Made by a program: the position numbers and the translations under genes. A stretch of 64,000 bases of DNA from Pseudomonas fluorescens (GTDB taxonomy: Bacteria > Pseudomonadota > Gammaproteobacteria > Pseudomonadales > Pseudomonadaceae): NCBI RefSeq assembly GCF_001708445.1, contig NZ_CP015637.1, positions 5,395,001 through 5,459,000 of the forward strand. Reading direction: 5' to 3'. Under the pieces are notes generated by a model. It was not told where the DNA came from and searched no databases. It worked only from the letters and a program-made list of their open reading frames with translations. Shown here piece by piece: positions 1 through 9,395 of this stretch; within the stretch, counting starts at the first letter, position 1, and the number at the start of each line of letters is the position of its first letter.

Positions 1-397
1 GCGCCGGCCGGGCTTTCACCGCCAGGCTGTAGATCGCGTAGGCGCTGATAAACAGCCCCATCAACAGCAACAACAGATCGGAATGCAGGTTGAGCAGAAA
101 CACCACGCCCAGGGTGCAGCCAATCGCCATGCACGGCAGCAGTCGCAATAACTCCGGCTTGTTCACCTCACGTCGCGATTGCAGAAGGTTGCCGAACGCC
201 GCGACAAAATCCAGTAGCACCAGCAACGGAATGATCTTCGACAGTGGCATAAACACAATCAGGATCGGCCCCGCCACCAGTGCCGTACCGAAGCCGGCAA
301 TGCCAAACACGATATAGGCCACCGCAGTACCCAGGCCAATCACCAGCCAATCAACGCCGCCAAACGACCACTGACTCATCAGCTCAATCGGGCCCAT
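1..397 (-). CDS. TauE/SafE-family sulfite exporter-like membrane protein (partial)
   Basis: Only the N-terminal 132 or so residues are in the window; the frame stays open to base 1. The start is the ATG at 395-397. The translation is very hydrophobic and has helix segments typical of TSUP/TauE-SafE permeases: a glycine-rich GIAGFGTALVAGP-like first half with the family's G-x-G-F signature, then a membrane segment rich in Leu and Ile. The family exports or imports sulfite, sulfonates or related small anions across the inner membrane. The gene is divergent from the LysR gene at 497, separated by about 100 bases, so that regulator is a reasonable candidate controller. The substrate cannot be read from the sequence. 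Confidence 0.75.
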   Translation of the reverse strand, partial: MGPIELMSQWSFGGVDWLVIGLGTAVAYIVFGIAGFGTALVAGPILIVFMPLSKIIPLLVLLDFVAAFGNLLQSRREVNKPELLRLLPCMAIGCTLGVVFLLNLHSDLLLLLMGLFISAYAIYSLAVKARPA

Positions 398-496
398 GGG
401 TTATTCCTTGAAAGAGATGGCTATCACTTTAGCCATCCGCGAGGGTTGCGACTAATATCTTCAAAGCCACTCACCCATCTCGAAAAGGCATGACAT

Positions 497-1387
497 GTGA
501 TTTCCACTCGCCAACTGCGCTACTTCGTCGAGATCGCCGACAGCGGCAGCTTCAGCGCCGCCGCCGAGCGCCTGTTCATCGCGCAATCGGCCCTGAGCAG
601 GCAGATCAAGGCACTGGAAACCCAGCTGCAAACCCCACTGTTCGAACGCACTGCGCGCCAGCCCAAGCTGACGGCCGCAGGCGAAGCCTTTTACCCACGG
701 GCACGCAACCTGCTGGGCGAACTGCACAAGGCCAGTAACCTGGCGACCCAGGTCGGTAACGGCCAGCTCGGCACCCTGCGCCTGAGCCATTCGAGCACCG
801 TGCCGATGAACGGTGCGCTGTTGCAAAGCCTCAGCACCTGGCTGGAACGCTGCCCTGGCGTGTCGATGGATATCGCCAAACTGTCCTCAGAAGCGCAGCT
901 GGAGGACATCGCCGACGGTCGCCTGGACGTCGGCCTGTTGCGCTTGCCGGTGTTGCGCCAACGTGAAGGGGTGCGCGTCGTGCCTTTATATACCGAGCGA
1001 TTGCTCCTGGCGGTACCGCCGAATCACCCATTGGCGCGCAATGACAAGGCCGTCGACCTGGCCCAGCTCAAGGATGAGGCGTTTATCTCGATCCCCCACC
1101 CCCAGCGCGGCGGCCTGAGTTATCTCTCCGCCGAGCTGTGCATGCGCGCCGGATTTTTCCCCAAGGCCGCGCGGGTGATGTCGCGCAAAACCACGCAGTT
1201 GCAGTTGATCCAGGCCGGCTTCGGGATTGCCCTGCTACCAGAGTCCATGCAAGACATCGCCCCGGCCAGTCTGCACTTTTTACCCCTGGCCGACCCGGAC
1301 TGCCTGAGTACCGTGGCGCTGGCCTGCCCCCAGGCGCCGAGCGCGCTGGTGGAGCAATTCTGTCAAACCTTGCACGAATGCCTATAA
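497..1387 (+). CDS. LysR-family transcriptional regulator
   Basis: This 296-residue protein has the family's usual length. Residues 1-60 form the winged HTH (RQLRYFVEIADSGSFSAAAE, then AQSALSRQIKALE), and residues 90-290 form the effector-binding domain of periplasmic-binding-protein fold. It starts with GTG at 497, preceded by AAAGG eight bases upstream; no ATG lies close by in frame. It is divergent from the TauE/SafE gene, the usual arrangement for a LysR regulator and its target, and xseA follows after 10 bases. The inducer is unknown. It probably binds the 100-base intergenic region, but I see no clean T-N11-A palindrome there that I would assert. Confidence 0.9.
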   Translation: MISTRQLRYFVEIADSGSFSAAAERLFIAQSALSRQIKALETQLQTPLFERTARQPKLTAAGEAFYPRARNLLGELHKASNLATQVGNGQLGTLRLSHSSTVPMNGALLQSLSTWLERCPGVSMDIAKLSSEAQLEDIADGRLDVGLLRLPVLRQREGVRVVPLYTERLLLAVPPNHPLARNDKAVDLAQLKDEAFISIPHPQRGGLSYLSAELCMRAGFFPKAARVMSRKTTQLQLIQAGFGIALLPESMQDIAPASLHFLPLADPDCLSTVALACPQAPSALVEQFCQTLHECL

Positions 1388-1397
1388 ACTGCCGCCC

Positions 1398-2777
1398 ATG
1401 ATTAAAGATCCCTTTGCCCGTCTGGGCCTGGACCGCGAAGTCCTGACTGTCAGCCAACTCAACGGCCGCGCGCGGGTGTTGCTGGAAGACGTGTTCACCA
1501 ATATCTGGGTCGAAGGCGAAATCTCCAACCTCGCCCGTCCGGCCTCCGGCCATGTGTATTTCACCCTCAAGGACAGCGGCGCCCAGGTGCGTTGCGCATT
1601 GTTTCGCAACAATGCCGCACGGGTGCGCCAGGCGTTGAAAGACGGCTTGGCGGTCAAGGTGCGCGGCAAGGTCTCGTTGTTCGAGGGCCGTGGCGATTAC
1701 CAGTTGATCCTCGACACGGTGGAGCCGGCGGGTGACGGCGCGCTGCGCCTGGCCTTCGATGCCTTGAAGGAGAAACTCAGCGCCGAAGGTCTGTTCAGTG
1801 CCGAGCGCAAGGTGCCGCTGCCGGCCCATCCACGGCGCATCGGCATTATCAGCTCGCCCACCGGCGCGGTGATCCGCGACATCATCAGCGTGTTCCGCCG
1901 CCGTGCACCGCAGGTGCAATTGACGCTGATCCCCACGGCCGTGCAGGGCCGTGAAGCCATCCCGCAAATTGTGCGGGCATTGAAGCTGGCTGACGCGCGC
2001 GGTTTCGACGCGTTGATCCTGGCCCGCGGAGGGGGTTCGCTGGAAGACCTCTGGTGCTTCAACGAAGAGGCCGTGGCGCGGGCGGTTGATGCCTGCGTGA
2101 CGCCGATCGTCAGCGCCGTCGGCCACGAGACCGACGTCTCCATCAGTGATTTCGTGGCTGACGTCCGCGCGCCCACGCCTTCCGCCGCAGCCGAATTGCT
2201 CGCGCCTGACGCCAGCAACCTGGTCCGCCAGGTCGAAAGCCTGCATCGTCGGCTGGTGATGCTGATGCGCAACCGGCTGACCCACGATCGCCTGCGCCTG
2301 GAAGGCATGGCCCGTCGCCTGCGCCACCCCGGCGAGCGTCTACGCCAGCAGGCACAGCGCCTGGATGACCTGGACATGCGCCTGCGCCGCGCCTTCGAAC
2401 GCAGCCTCAATACCCGTCGCGAACGTTTGATCCGCCTGGAAACCCGTCTCGCCGGCCAACACCCTGGCCGCCAATTGGCCCTGCTGCGCCAGCGCCTGGA
2501 CAGCCTCGCCGAACGCCTGCCCCGCGCCATGCGCGAGGGGCTCAAGGCGCGCCGCCTGCAACTGCAAAGCCAGGTGCAGACGCTGCATGTGGTCAGCCCC
2601 CTGGCGACCCTGGGCCGTGGCTACAGCATCCTGCTGGACGAGCGCGGCCAGGCCATCCGCAACGCGGCACAAACCCAAACAGGCCAGCGCCTGACCGCAC
2701 GCCTCGGTGAAGGCCAATTGCAAGTGCGGGTGGAAGACAACCACCTGACGCCCGTTACCCTTTCGCTTCTGGATTGA
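1398..2777 (+). CDS. xseA: Exodeoxyribonuclease VII large subunit
   Basis: This is the large, catalytic subunit of ExoVII, which degrades single-stranded DNA from both ends into oligonucleotides together with several XseB subunits. The 459-residue length is normal. An N-terminal OB-fold (about 15-110, with SGHVYFTLKD) binds ssDNA. The central catalytic part shows RIGIISSPTGAVIRDI near 145, ARGGGSLEDLW near 209 and VGHETD near 241, all family hallmarks. A long Arg/Leu-rich coiled coil follows (about 275-400), then a short C-terminal barrel segment with LGRGYSIL. xseB is not adjacent. The M23 peptidase gene starts four bases after the stop, so the two may be co-transcribed. Confidence 0.97.
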   Translation: MIKDPFARLGLDREVLTVSQLNGRARVLLEDVFTNIWVEGEISNLARPASGHVYFTLKDSGAQVRCALFRNNAARVRQALKDGLAVKVRGKVSLFEGRGDYQLILDTVEPAGDGALRLAFDALKEKLSAEGLFSAERKVPLPAHPRRIGIISSPTGAVIRDIISVFRRRAPQVQLTLIPTAVQGREAIPQIVRALKLADARGFDALILARGGGSLEDLWCFNEEAVARAVDACVTPIVSAVGHETDVSISDFVADVRAPTPSAAAELLAPDASNLVRQVESLHRRLVMLMRNRLTHDRLRLEGMARRLRHPGERLRQQAQRLDDLDMRLRRAFERSLNTRRERLIRLETRLAGQHPGRQLALLRQRLDSLAERLPRAMREGLKARRLQLQSQVQTLHVVSPLATLGRGYSILLDERGQAIRNAAQTQTGQRLTARLGEGQLQVRVEDNHLTPVTLSLLD

Positions 2778-2780
2778 TCG

Positions 2781-3602
2781 ATGCCACGTCTATTTAGCCT
2801 GTTGATGCTGCTGTGCCTCACCGTTAACGCCCAAGCCGACAGCTATATCACCCGAACCCTGAACAAACCGGTGCCGGGCGGGGTTGCCGTGGTCGAACTC
2901 GGCCCTTCAGCCACCGTGCCGAAAGCCACGTACCAGGGCAAACCGGTACTGGTCGTGAAGGAGCAGGACAACTGGCTGGCGATTGTCGGCATTCCGCTGA
3001 CGGTCAAGCCGGGCAATGAACGCATCAGCAGTGGCGGGCGCAACCTGCCGTTTATCGTCGGCTACAAGCAATACCCGGAACAGCGCATTACCTTGAAGAA
3101 CAAAAGCCAGGTCAACCCCGACCCGGTGCAGCTCAAGCGCATCGAAGCCGAACTCGCCGTGCAACTCAAGGCCTACCGCAGTTTCAGCCCGACCCTGCCG
3201 AGCAACCTGGTGCTGGACAAACCGGTGAACGGCCCGCTGTCGAGTAAATTCGGGGTGCGCCGTTTCTTCAATGGTGAAGAGCGCAATCCCCATTCCGGCC
3301 TGGACTTTGCCGTACCGGCCGGCACGCCAATCAAGACACCGGCGAACGGCAAGGTGATTCTGGTCGGCAACTACTTCTTCAACGGCAATACCGTGTTCGT
3401 CGACCACGGCCAGGGCTTTATCAGCATGTTCTGCCATATGTCGAAGATCGACGTGAAGGTGGGCCAGCAACTGGTACGCGGCGCAGTGGTGGGCAAGGTG
3501 GGCTCGACGGGCCGTGCGACCGGGCCGCATATGCATTGGAATGTCAGCCTCAACGATGCCAGGGTCGATCCGGCGATCTTTATCGGCGCCTTCCAGCCCT
3601 GA
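2781..3602 (+). CDS. Secreted M23-family (LytM-type) peptidase
   Basis: This 273-residue protein starts with a signal peptide (about 1-19, cleavage after NAQA). A N-terminal beta-rich domain follows. The C-terminal LytM/peptidase M23 domain has HSGLD near 171-175, HGQGF and HMHW near 250-253, so the Zn ligands (H, D, H) and the catalytic His are all present. Such enzymes cut peptide crosslinks of murein or act as amidase activators when degenerate; this one looks catalytically complete. It acts in the periplasm. It lies four bases after xseA and is followed by a strong inverted repeat. The exact bond cleaved cannot be inferred. Confidence 0.93.
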   Translation: MPRLFSLLMLLCLTVNAQADSYITRTLNKPVPGGVAVVELGPSATVPKATYQGKPVLVVKEQDNWLAIVGIPLTVKPGNERISSGGRNLPFIVGYKQYPEQRITLKNKSQVNPDPVQLKRIEAELAVQLKAYRSFSPTLPSNLVLDKPVNGPLSSKFGVRRFFNGEERNPHSGLDFAVPAGTPIKTPANGKVILVGNYFFNGNTVFVDHGQGFISMFCHMSKIDVKVGQQLVRGAVVGKVGSTGRATGPHMHWNVSLNDARVDPAIFIGAFQP

Positions 3603-3609
3603 ATGGCTC

Positions 3610-3639
3610 AATTGCGCGCCCGATAATCGGCGCGCAATT
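3610..3639. repeat. Long inverted repeat downstream of M23 peptidase gene
   Basis: Nine perfectly paired bases (AATTGCGCG with CGCGCAATT) enclose a further five-base pair (CCGAT/ATCGG) with a single extra C. It starts eight bases after the peptidase stop codon. The plus side is followed by AAAAA and not T's, so it is a poor intrinsic terminator for the peptidase gene; it may act as an mRNA 3' stabiliser or with Rho. Confidence 0.6.
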
Positions 3640-3759
3640 AAAAATAGGCCAAGGACAGATTCCAACCATAAAATCTCGTTTCACGCGCCAATAGAAGAAC
3701 TTCTCTCAATTTTTATCGACTGCTTGCCATCTTTCACCCCTGAGGTTAGGGTTGGGCTT

Positions 3760-3837
3760 ATGAAAACCTCTCACACCCTCATTCAGCTCCGCCAGCACCG
3801 CAGCCTGTGCCTCGTCAGCGCACGACTGCCAGGCTGA
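3760..3837 (+). CDS. Candidate leucine leader peptide upstream of leuA
   Basis: This 25-codon ORF lies in the 323-base gap before leuA, with a purine-rich GAGGTTAGGG about ten bases upstream. Five of 25 codons are Leu (positions 7, 10, 16, 18 and 23), with Ile at 8 and Val at 19. Leader peptides rich in the product amino acid control leu genes by attenuation in enterobacteria, which suggests the same idea here. Against it, the Leu codons are not in tandem, and the only hairpin before leuA that I see (GGCCG/CGGCC near 3885-3905) lacks a T-tract. It could be a chance ORF. Confidence 0.4.
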   Translation: MKTSHTLIQLRQHRSLCLVSARLPG

Positions 3838-3925
3838 ATCGATCTGCCTCGTCTTTAGCTTTATCCCCAAAAACAGTTCTACGGCAGGCCGCCTTTTCTC
3901 GGCCCCTACAACAAAGGATTTCCCG

Positions 3926-5605
3926 ATGAGCATGCTCAAAGACCCGTCTTCGAAGTACCGCGCGTTTCCGACCATCGATATTCCGGACCGCACCTGGCCA
4001 TCGAAAACCATCACCACCGCGCCGATCTGGTGCAGTTCCGACCTGCGCGATGGCAACCAGTCGCTGATCGAACCGATGGACGCGGTGAAGAAGCTGCGCT
4101 TCTGGAAGACCCTGGTCGCTGTCGGCGTGAAGGAAATCGAAGCCTCGTTCCCGGCCGCATCGCAAACCGACTTCGACTTCGTGCGCACCCTGATCGAAGA
4201 CAACCACATCCCCGAGGACACCACCATCCAGGTGCTGACCCAGGGCCGTGAAGACTTGATCGCACGCACCTTCGAATCCCTGCGCGGCGCCAAGAAAGCC
4301 ATCGTGCACTTGTACAACGCCACGTCGCCGTCGTTCCGCCGCATCGTGTTCAACCAGGACAAGGACGGCATCAAGGCCATCGCCGTCAACGCAGCCAAGC
4401 TGTTCGTCAAATACGCCGCCCAGCAGCCGGAAACCCAGTGGACCTTCGAATACTCCCCGGAGACCTTCAGCGCCACTGAGCTGGAGTTCGCCAAGGAAGT
4501 CTGCGATGCCGTGATCGAGGTGTGGAACCCAACGCCCGAGCACAAGATGATCCTCAACCTGCCAGCCACTGTGGAATGCGCCACGCCGAACATCTATGCC
4601 GACCAGATCGAGTGGTTCGGTCGCCATATCAACCGTCGTGACAGCGTGATCATCAGCCTGCACACCCACAACGACCGTGGTACCGGCGTCGCCGCCACCG
4701 AGCTGGGCCTGATGGCCGGCGCCGACCGCGTCGAAGGCTGCCTGTTTGGCAACGGCGAACGTACCGGTAACGTCGACCTGGTTACCGTGGCACTGAACCT
4801 GTACACCCAGGGCGTCAATCCTGAGCTGGACTTCTCCGACATCGACGGCGTGCGCAAAGTCGTCGAAGAGTGCAACCAGATCCAGGTACACCCACGTCAC
4901 CCGTATGTGGGCGACCTGGTGCATACCGCGTTCTCCGGCTCTCACCAGGATGCAATCCGCAAGGGCTTCGCCCAGCAGAAACCCGACGCATTGTGGGAAG
5001 TGCCGTACTTGCCGATCGACCCGGCCGACATCGGCCGCAGCTACGAGGCAGTGATCCGGGTGAACAGCCAGTCGGGCAAAGGCGGCATCGCCTACCTGCT
5101 GGAGCAGGAATACGACATCAGCCTGCCACGTCGCATGCAGATCGAATTCAGCCAGGTGGTACAGGCCGAAACCGACCGCGTGGGCCTGGAAATGACCGCA
5201 CCGCAGATCTACGCCTTGCTGCAGCGCGAATACCTGCAAGCCAACACCCCGTATGCGCTGGTCAGCCATCGCCTGCAGGAAGAGAACGGCAACAGCACCG
5301 TGGAAGTGGAAGTCTCGGGCAAAGGCCAGGGCGAAACCAACCTGCGTTGGCAGGGCAAGGGCTACGGCACCCTGGAAGCACTGGTCGCCGCCCTGCCGAT
5401 CAAGGTGGAGATCATGGACTACAACGAACACGCGATCGGTGCAGGCACCAATGCCAAGGCAGCGGCCTACATTGAATTGCGCGTGAACGGTGAGCGTCCA
5501 GTGCATGGCGTGGGCATTGATGAAAACATCACCACCGCCAGCTTCAAGGCCGTGTTCAGCGCGCTGAACCGCTCGTTGAGCCAGCTGGAAGCGAAAGCGG
5601 CGTAA
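3926..5605 (+). CDS. leuA: 2-isopropylmalate synthase
   Basis: The enzyme condenses acetyl-CoA with 2-oxoisovalerate to 2-isopropylmalate, the first committed step of leucine synthesis, in the cytoplasm. At 559 residues it is of the long class with a C-terminal regulatory LeuA dimer domain (about 430-550). The TIM barrel shows DLRDGNQSL near 38-46 (divalent metal Asp) and HTHNDRGTG near 246-254 (metal His pair), and GNGERTGN follows. The ATG at 3926 has AAAGGA about ten bases upstream. The gene is monocistronic, with a 323-base leader holding a possible leader peptide and a strong terminator after it. Feedback inhibition by leucine is expected from the family. Confidence 0.97.
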   Translation: MSMLKDPSSKYRAFPTIDIPDRTWPSKTITTAPIWCSSDLRDGNQSLIEPMDAVKKLRFWKTLVAVGVKEIEASFPAASQTDFDFVRTLIEDNHIPEDTTIQVLTQGREDLIARTFESLRGAKKAIVHLYNATSPSFRRIVFNQDKDGIKAIAVNAAKLFVKYAAQQPETQWTFEYSPETFSATELEFAKEVCDAVIEVWNPTPEHKMILNLPATVECATPNIYADQIEWFGRHINRRDSVIISLHTHNDRGTGVAATELGLMAGADRVEGCLFGNGERTGNVDLVTVALNLYTQGVNPELDFSDIDGVRKVVEECNQIQVHPRHPYVGDLVHTAFSGSHQDAIRKGFAQQKPDALWEVPYLPIDPADIGRSYEAVIRVNSQSGKGGIAYLLEQEYDISLPRRMQIEFSQVVQAETDRVGLEMTAPQIYALLQREYLQANTPYALVSHRLQEENGNSTVEVEVSGKGQGETNLRWQGKGYGTLEALVAALPIKVEIMDYNEHAIGAGTNAKAAAYIELRVNGERPVHGVGIDENITTASFKAVFSALNRSLSQLEAKAA

Positions 5606-5625
5606 ACCTTAGCGCCGTAATGAAG

Positions 5626-5658
5626 AAGGCCCCTGGGTGAGAATCCAGGGGCCTTTTT
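5626..5658 (+). terminator. Rho-independent terminator of leuA
   Basis: AAGGCCCCTGG pairs perfectly with CCAGGGGCCTT over eleven bases around a short loop. The right arm runs into five T's. It begins about 20 bases after the leuA stop. Confidence 0.93.
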
Positions 5659-5694
5659 ATTGAGTTTCAGATTGGGGTGGCCTGTCAGGGACTC

Positions 5695-5775
5695 ATCGGG
5701 GGCAAGCCCCCTCCCACATTTTGAATGTATTCACAAATCAAAGTGTGGGAGTGGGCTTGCCCCGATAGCGGTCTA
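5695..5775. repeat. REPIN (two inverted REP copies)
   Basis: Two inverted copies of the Pseudomonas REP motif, ATCGGGGGCAAGCCCCCTCC and GTGGGAGTGGGCTTGCCCCG, flank an AT-rich spacer between leuA and the nitrilase gene. The inverted pair forms a hairpin and matches the REPIN units moved by RAYT transposases in fluorescent pseudomonads. Confidence 0.85.
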
Positions 5776-6567
5776 TCAGACCAACTCAAAGGTATCGGCA
5801 TCCAGGTTCGCCGGAAACCGCGTGCGGTAAGCCGCCAGTTCAGCTGCATCGAGGCGCACCTGGAACACCCCGTCCGCCTCCCCTGCGCTCAGCAAGGTCT
5901 CACCCTGGAAGTCCAGCACCTGGCTGTCGCCGGTATAAGCGAAACCCTTTCCATCCGTACCCACCCGATTCACCGCCGCCACGTAACACAGGTTCTCGAT
6001 CGCCCGCGCCGGCAACAACCGGTTCCAGTGCAGACGCCGCGCTCCCGGCCAGTTGGCGGTGTACAGCAACAGGTCGGTGTCCTGGGCATCGCGGCTCCAT
6101 ACCGGGAAGCGCAGGTCGTAGCAAATCAACGGACGAACCCGCCACCCCTTCAGCTCGAACTGCACCTGGCGCTCGCCGGGCGTGTAGTGATGGTGTTCGC
6201 CGGCCATGCGGAACAAGTGGCGCTTGTCGTAGTGCAACACCTCGCCATCCGGCCGCGCCCATAACAGACGGTTGCGGTGGCTGCCATCGGCGGCCTGGAT
6301 GATCACGCTGCCAGTGATCACCGCACTGTATTTTGCCGCCTGGGCCTGCATCCAGTGATGGGTGGGGCCGTTTTCCGGCTCGGCGAGGGTTTGTGAGTCC
6401 ATGGAGAAACCGGTGGTGAACATCTCCGGCAGCACTATCAGGTCGGCGCCCCGTGCCTGTTCCAGCAGCAGATCAAAATGCTCAAGGTTCGCCTGGCGGT
6501 CGTGCCAGGCCAGGGTGGTCTGGACCAGGGCGATATTCAGGTTCGGTAATACAGTCAGATCACGCAT
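5776..6567 (-). CDS. Carbon-nitrogen hydrolase, probable omega-amidase (YafV-like)
   Basis: This 263-residue nitrilase-superfamily protein contains the catalytic triad Glu (LPEMFTTGF), Lys (YDKRHLF) and Cys (LICYDLRFP). The ATG at 6565-6567, reading MRDLTVLPN, was chosen because it fits family length; a longer frame would run back into the aminotransferase gene. The start overlaps the aminotransferase stop by 13 bases, so the two are translationally coupled. By analogy to the YbdL/YafV pair, the aminotransferase would use glutamine or methionine as amino donor, and this enzyme would hydrolyse the resulting 2-oxoglutaramate-type product. The assignment of exact substrate is inference. Confidence 0.88.
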   Translation of the reverse strand: MRDLTVLPNLNIALVQTTLAWHDRQANLEHFDLLLEQARGADLIVLPEMFTTGFSMDSQTLAEPENGPTHHWMQAQAAKYSAVITGSVIIQAADGSHRNRLLWARPDGEVLHYDKRHLFRMAGEHHHYTPGERQVQFELKGWRVRPLICYDLRFPVWSRDAQDTDLLLYTANWPGARRLHWNRLLPARAIENLCYVAAVNRVGTDGKGFAYTGDSQVLDFQGETLLSAGEADGVFQVRLDAAELAAYRTRFPANLDADTFELV

Positions 6568-7703
6568 AGTTTTTCGGCTGCTTGCCGCAGCGTCTCCTCG
6601 CGTTTGGCAAAGCACAGGCGCACCAGGCGCTGGCCTTGGGGTGGGTTCTGGTAGAACACCGAGACAGGGATGGTTGCCACGCCGTGTTCGCGGGTCATCC
6701 ACAGGGACATGGCGACGTCATCCAGGTCAGGACGAATACGGGAGTAATCCACCAGCTGGAAGTAGGTACCGGTGACGCGGGTAAAGCTGAATCGGGACGC
6801 TGCCAGCAGGTCGCAGAACAGATCGCGCTTGGCCTGGTAGAACGCTGGCAGTTCGTCGACGTGCTCCGGGTGTTCAGCCATGAAGTCGGCCAGCGCGTAT
6901 TGCAACGGGGTGACGCCACAAAAATTGACGTATTGATGCACCTTGCGCAGTTCGGCTGTCAGGGCCGGGGGAGCGACCACATAGCCGGTTTTCCAGCCGG
7001 TGACGTGGTAGGTCTTGCCAAAGGAGCTGACCACGAAAGCACGCGAGTACAGCTCTTCGTGGGCCAGCACACTGATGTGGGGCACGCCATCGAACACCAG
7101 GTGCTCGTAGACCTCATCGCTGACCAGGTAGATATCGCGGTCGCGGATCAGTGCCGCCAACAGGTCCAGCTCGGCACGGCTGATCAGCGCGCCAGTGGGG
7201 TTGTGCGGTGTGTTAAGGATGATCATGCGCGTGCGGGGCGACAGCGCAGCCTGGATCTTTTCAAAGTCGAGGGTGAAGTCTTTCAGGTTCAGTTGCACAT
7301 GCACGCAGCGACCACCGGCCAGCTCGACCGAAGGTTCATAGCTGTCGTAGCACGGGTCGAACACGATGACTTCGTCGCCGCTGCGAATCACGGCCTGGAT
7401 CGCGCAGAAGATGGCCGCCGTGGCGCCAGGGGTGATGGTCACTTCACTGTCGGCGTTGACCGTGGCGCCATAACTGCGGGCGATTTTGGCCGCCACTTGC
7501 TGACGCAGGCCCGGCAGGCCGGTCATGGGTGCGTATTGGTTGTGGCCACTGGCAACGTGTTTGCCCACGGCATCGAGCAAAGCCTGGGGGCCATTGAAAT
7601 CGGGAAAGCCCTGGGACAGGTTGAGCGCGCCAGTTTCGGCAGCGAGTTGCGACATGGTGGTGAAAATGGTCGTGCCGACATTTGGCAGCTTGCTGTTGAT
7701 CAT
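6555..7703 (-). CDS. PLP-dependent aminotransferase, YbdL/methionine aminotransferase type
   Basis: This 382-residue fold-type I aminotransferase (class I/II) belongs to the cytoplasm. The PLP lysine lies in SSFGKTYHVTGWKTG near residue 230. NTPHNPTGA and SDEVYEHLVFDG carry the Asn and Asp that hold the cofactor, and the C-terminal RLCFAKREETL carries the carboxylate-binding Arg. NLSQGFPDFNGP at the N-terminus is typical of the YbdL/KAT branch, which accepts methionine, glutamine and aromatic acids. The downstream omega-amidase overlaps its stop codon, supporting a coupled transaminase/omega-amidase role in methionine salvage or glutamine use. Confidence 0.9.
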   Translation of the reverse strand: MINSKLPNVGTTIFTTMSQLAAETGALNLSQGFPDFNGPQALLDAVGKHVASGHNQYAPMTGLPGLRQQVAAKIARSYGATVNADSEVTITPGATAAIFCAIQAVIRSGDEVIVFDPCYDSYEPSVELAGGRCVHVQLNLKDFTLDFEKIQAALSPRTRMIILNTPHNPTGALISRAELDLLAALIRDRDIYLVSDEVYEHLVFDGVPHISVLAHEELYSRAFVVSSFGKTYHVTGWKTGYVVAPPALTAELRKVHQYVNFCGVTPLQYALADFMAEHPEHVDELPAFYQAKRDLFCDLLAASRFSFTRVTGTYFQLVDYSRIRPDLDDVAMSLWMTREHGVATIPVSVFYQNPPQGQRLVRLCFAKREETLRQAAEKLCVI

Positions 7704-7777
7704 CGGAGGCCCCTGCAGGTGAGCCTCAAGTTTTAAGCTGCCAGCCTCATGGGGTCAAGGCTCAAACCTGCGCGCAC

Positions 7778-7807
7778 AAAAAAGGGCTCGTCGAGAGCCC
7801 TTTTTTT
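7778..7807 (-). terminator. Bidirectional intrinsic terminator downstream of der
   Basis: AAAAAAGGGCTC pairs with GAGCCCTTTTTTT around TCGTC-type loop bases. Poly-A on the left and poly-T on the right allow termination on both strands. It lies twelve bases beyond the der stop on the minus strand. Confidence 0.9.
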
Positions 7808-7818
7808 CGACGACGAAA

Positions 7819-9288
7819 TCAGCGCTTGTCGCGGCGCTTCTTGTCGGCCTTCTTGTGGTGAGTCATCAAACGACGCTTCTTGTTCACCTGACGGTCGGTC
7901 AGTGTGTTCTTGTTGCCTTCGTATGGGTTCTCGCCACCCTTGAACTCGATGCGGATCGGCGTACCGACCAGCTTCAAGACACGGCGGTAGGTGTTTTCCA
8001 GGTAACGCACGTAGGACTTCGGCACCTTCTCGATCTGGTTACCGTGGATCACGATAATCGGCGGGTTGGCACCACCCAAGTGGGCGTAACGCAATTTGAT
8101 CCGGCGGTTGTTGACCATCGGCGGCGCGTGCTCGCCAACAGCATCTTCCAGGATCTGGGTCAGGCGGTTGGTTGGCCAACGGGTGACCGCGGACTTGAAC
8201 GAGTTCTGTACCGAGGCGTAGAGGTTACCCACGCCTGTGCCGTGCAGGGCCGAGATAAAGTGGATATCGGCGAACTCCACGAAGAACAGCCGACGTTGCA
8301 GCTCGATCTTGACGAAATCGCGCTCGCTCGGCGTCATGCCGTCCCACTTGTTGATCGCGATCACCAGTGCCCGACCGGCTTCCAGGGCGAAGCCCAGCAG
8401 GTTGAGATCGTGATCCACCACGCCTTCGCGGGCGTCCATCACGAAGATCACCACGTTGGCGTCTTTGATCGCCTGCAGGGTTTTCACCACCGAGAACTTT
8501 TCGACTTCCTCGTGGATCTTGCCGCGCTTGCGCACACCCGCGGTGTCGATCAGGGTGTACTTCTCGTCATTACGCTCGAACGGGATGTAGATACTGTCGC
8601 GGGTGGTGCCAGGCTGGTCGTAGACGATAACCCGGTCTTCACCGAGCATGCGGTTGACCAGGGTCGACTTGCCGACGTTCGGGCGGCCGATGATGGCGAT
8701 CTTGATACCGTCTTTTTCACTCGGGCCAGGAATGCGCTTGGCTTCCTCACCTTCGGCGACGATCTCTTCTTCGCCCTCTTCTTCCTCGGCGTCATCCTTA
8801 GGAAAATCGCGCAGGGCGATTTCCAGCATCTGGGTGATACCGCGACCGTGGGCACCCGCGATCGGGATCGCGTCGCCCAGGCCCATTGGGCTGAATTCGG
8901 CGCGGGCCATTTCAGGATCGATGTTGTCGATCTTGTTGGCGACCACGTAGGAACGCTTGTTGCGCTTGCGCAGGTGCTCGCCAATCATCTGGTCGGCAGC
9001 GGTGTAGCCCGCACGGGCATCCACCAGGAACAGCACCACATCGGCTTCTTCAATGGCCAGCAGCGACTGCTCGGCCATCTTTTCGTCCATGCCATGCTCG
9101 TCACCGGAGATACCACCGGTGTCGACAATAATGTAGGAGCGCCCTTGCCACTTTGCCTCACCGTATTGGCGATCACGGGTCAGACCAGACAAGTCGCCGA
9201 CGATGGCGTCGCGAGTCCTGGTCAGGCGGTTGAACAAGGTGGACTTGCCGACGTTAGGTCGGCCCACCAGGGCGATTACGGGAACCAT
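7819..9288 (-). CDS. der: Ribosome biogenesis GTPase Der
   Basis: Der (EngA) is an essential GTPase for 50S subunit maturation. Two tandem G domains are visible: the first P-loop GRPNVGKST lies near residues 8-16 and the second, [14 protein letters not shown], near 200. Each is followed by DTxG and NKxD motifs (DTGG/NKID; DTAG/NKWD). A KH-like C-terminal domain with [10 protein letters not shown] and a basic tail ([20 protein letters not shown]) follows. I chose the ATG at 9286-9288, giving 489 residues, because GGAGAG lies just upstream; a GTG four codons earlier overlaps that site. An acidic linker ([11 protein letters not shown]) joins the two G domains. Confidence 0.97.
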   Translation of the reverse strand: MVPVIALVGRPNVGKSTLFNRLTRTRDAIVGDLSGLTRDRQYGEAKWQGRSYIIVDTGGISGDEHGMDEKMAEQSLLAIEEADVVLFLVDARAGYTAADQMIGEHLRKRNKRSYVVANKIDNIDPEMARAEFSPMGLGDAIPIAGAHGRGITQMLEIALRDFPKDDAEEEEGEEEIVAEGEEAKRIPGPSEKDGIKIAIIGRPNVGKSTLVNRMLGEDRVIVYDQPGTTRDSIYIPFERNDEKYTLIDTAGVRKRGKIHEEVEKFSVVKTLQAIKDANVVIFVMDAREGVVDHDLNLLGFALEAGRALVIAINKWDGMTPSERDFVKIELQRRLFFVEFADIHFISALHGTGVGNLYASVQNSFKSAVTRWPTNRLTQILEDAVGEHAPPMVNNRRIKLRYAHLGGANPPIIVIHGNQIEKVPKSYVRYLENTYRRVLKLVGTPIRIEFKGGENPYEGNKNTLTDRQVNKKRRLMTHHKKADKKRRDKR

Positions 9289-9310
9289 GCGGCTCTCCAC
9301 TTCGTTATTT

Positions 9311-9344
9311 CAGAAAATACAAAAGCCGCTGCAAGGCAGCGGCT
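9311..9344 (-). terminator. Intrinsic terminator of the bamB transcription unit
   Basis: On the minus strand AGCCGCTG/CAGCGGCT forms an eight-base stem with a five-base loop, followed by TTTTGTATTTT. It lies between bamB and der and should separate der from the operon upstream. Confidence 0.82.
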
Positions 9345-9395
9345 GGTGCTCGGGGCGGCATTTGAAATGCCACATACCCTGCCCGACACCGATTC

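Noticed and set aside
3610..3639. Intrinsic terminator for the M23 peptidase gene
   Set aside because: The strong hairpin is followed by A's, not T's, so it is listed only as an inverted repeat.
3815..5506. 563-codon minus ORF antisense to leuA, and similar long antisense frames opposite secD, hscA, tgt, bphP and others
   Set aside because: These are shadow frames caused by high GC at third codon positions. The plus or minus partner has clear family motifs.
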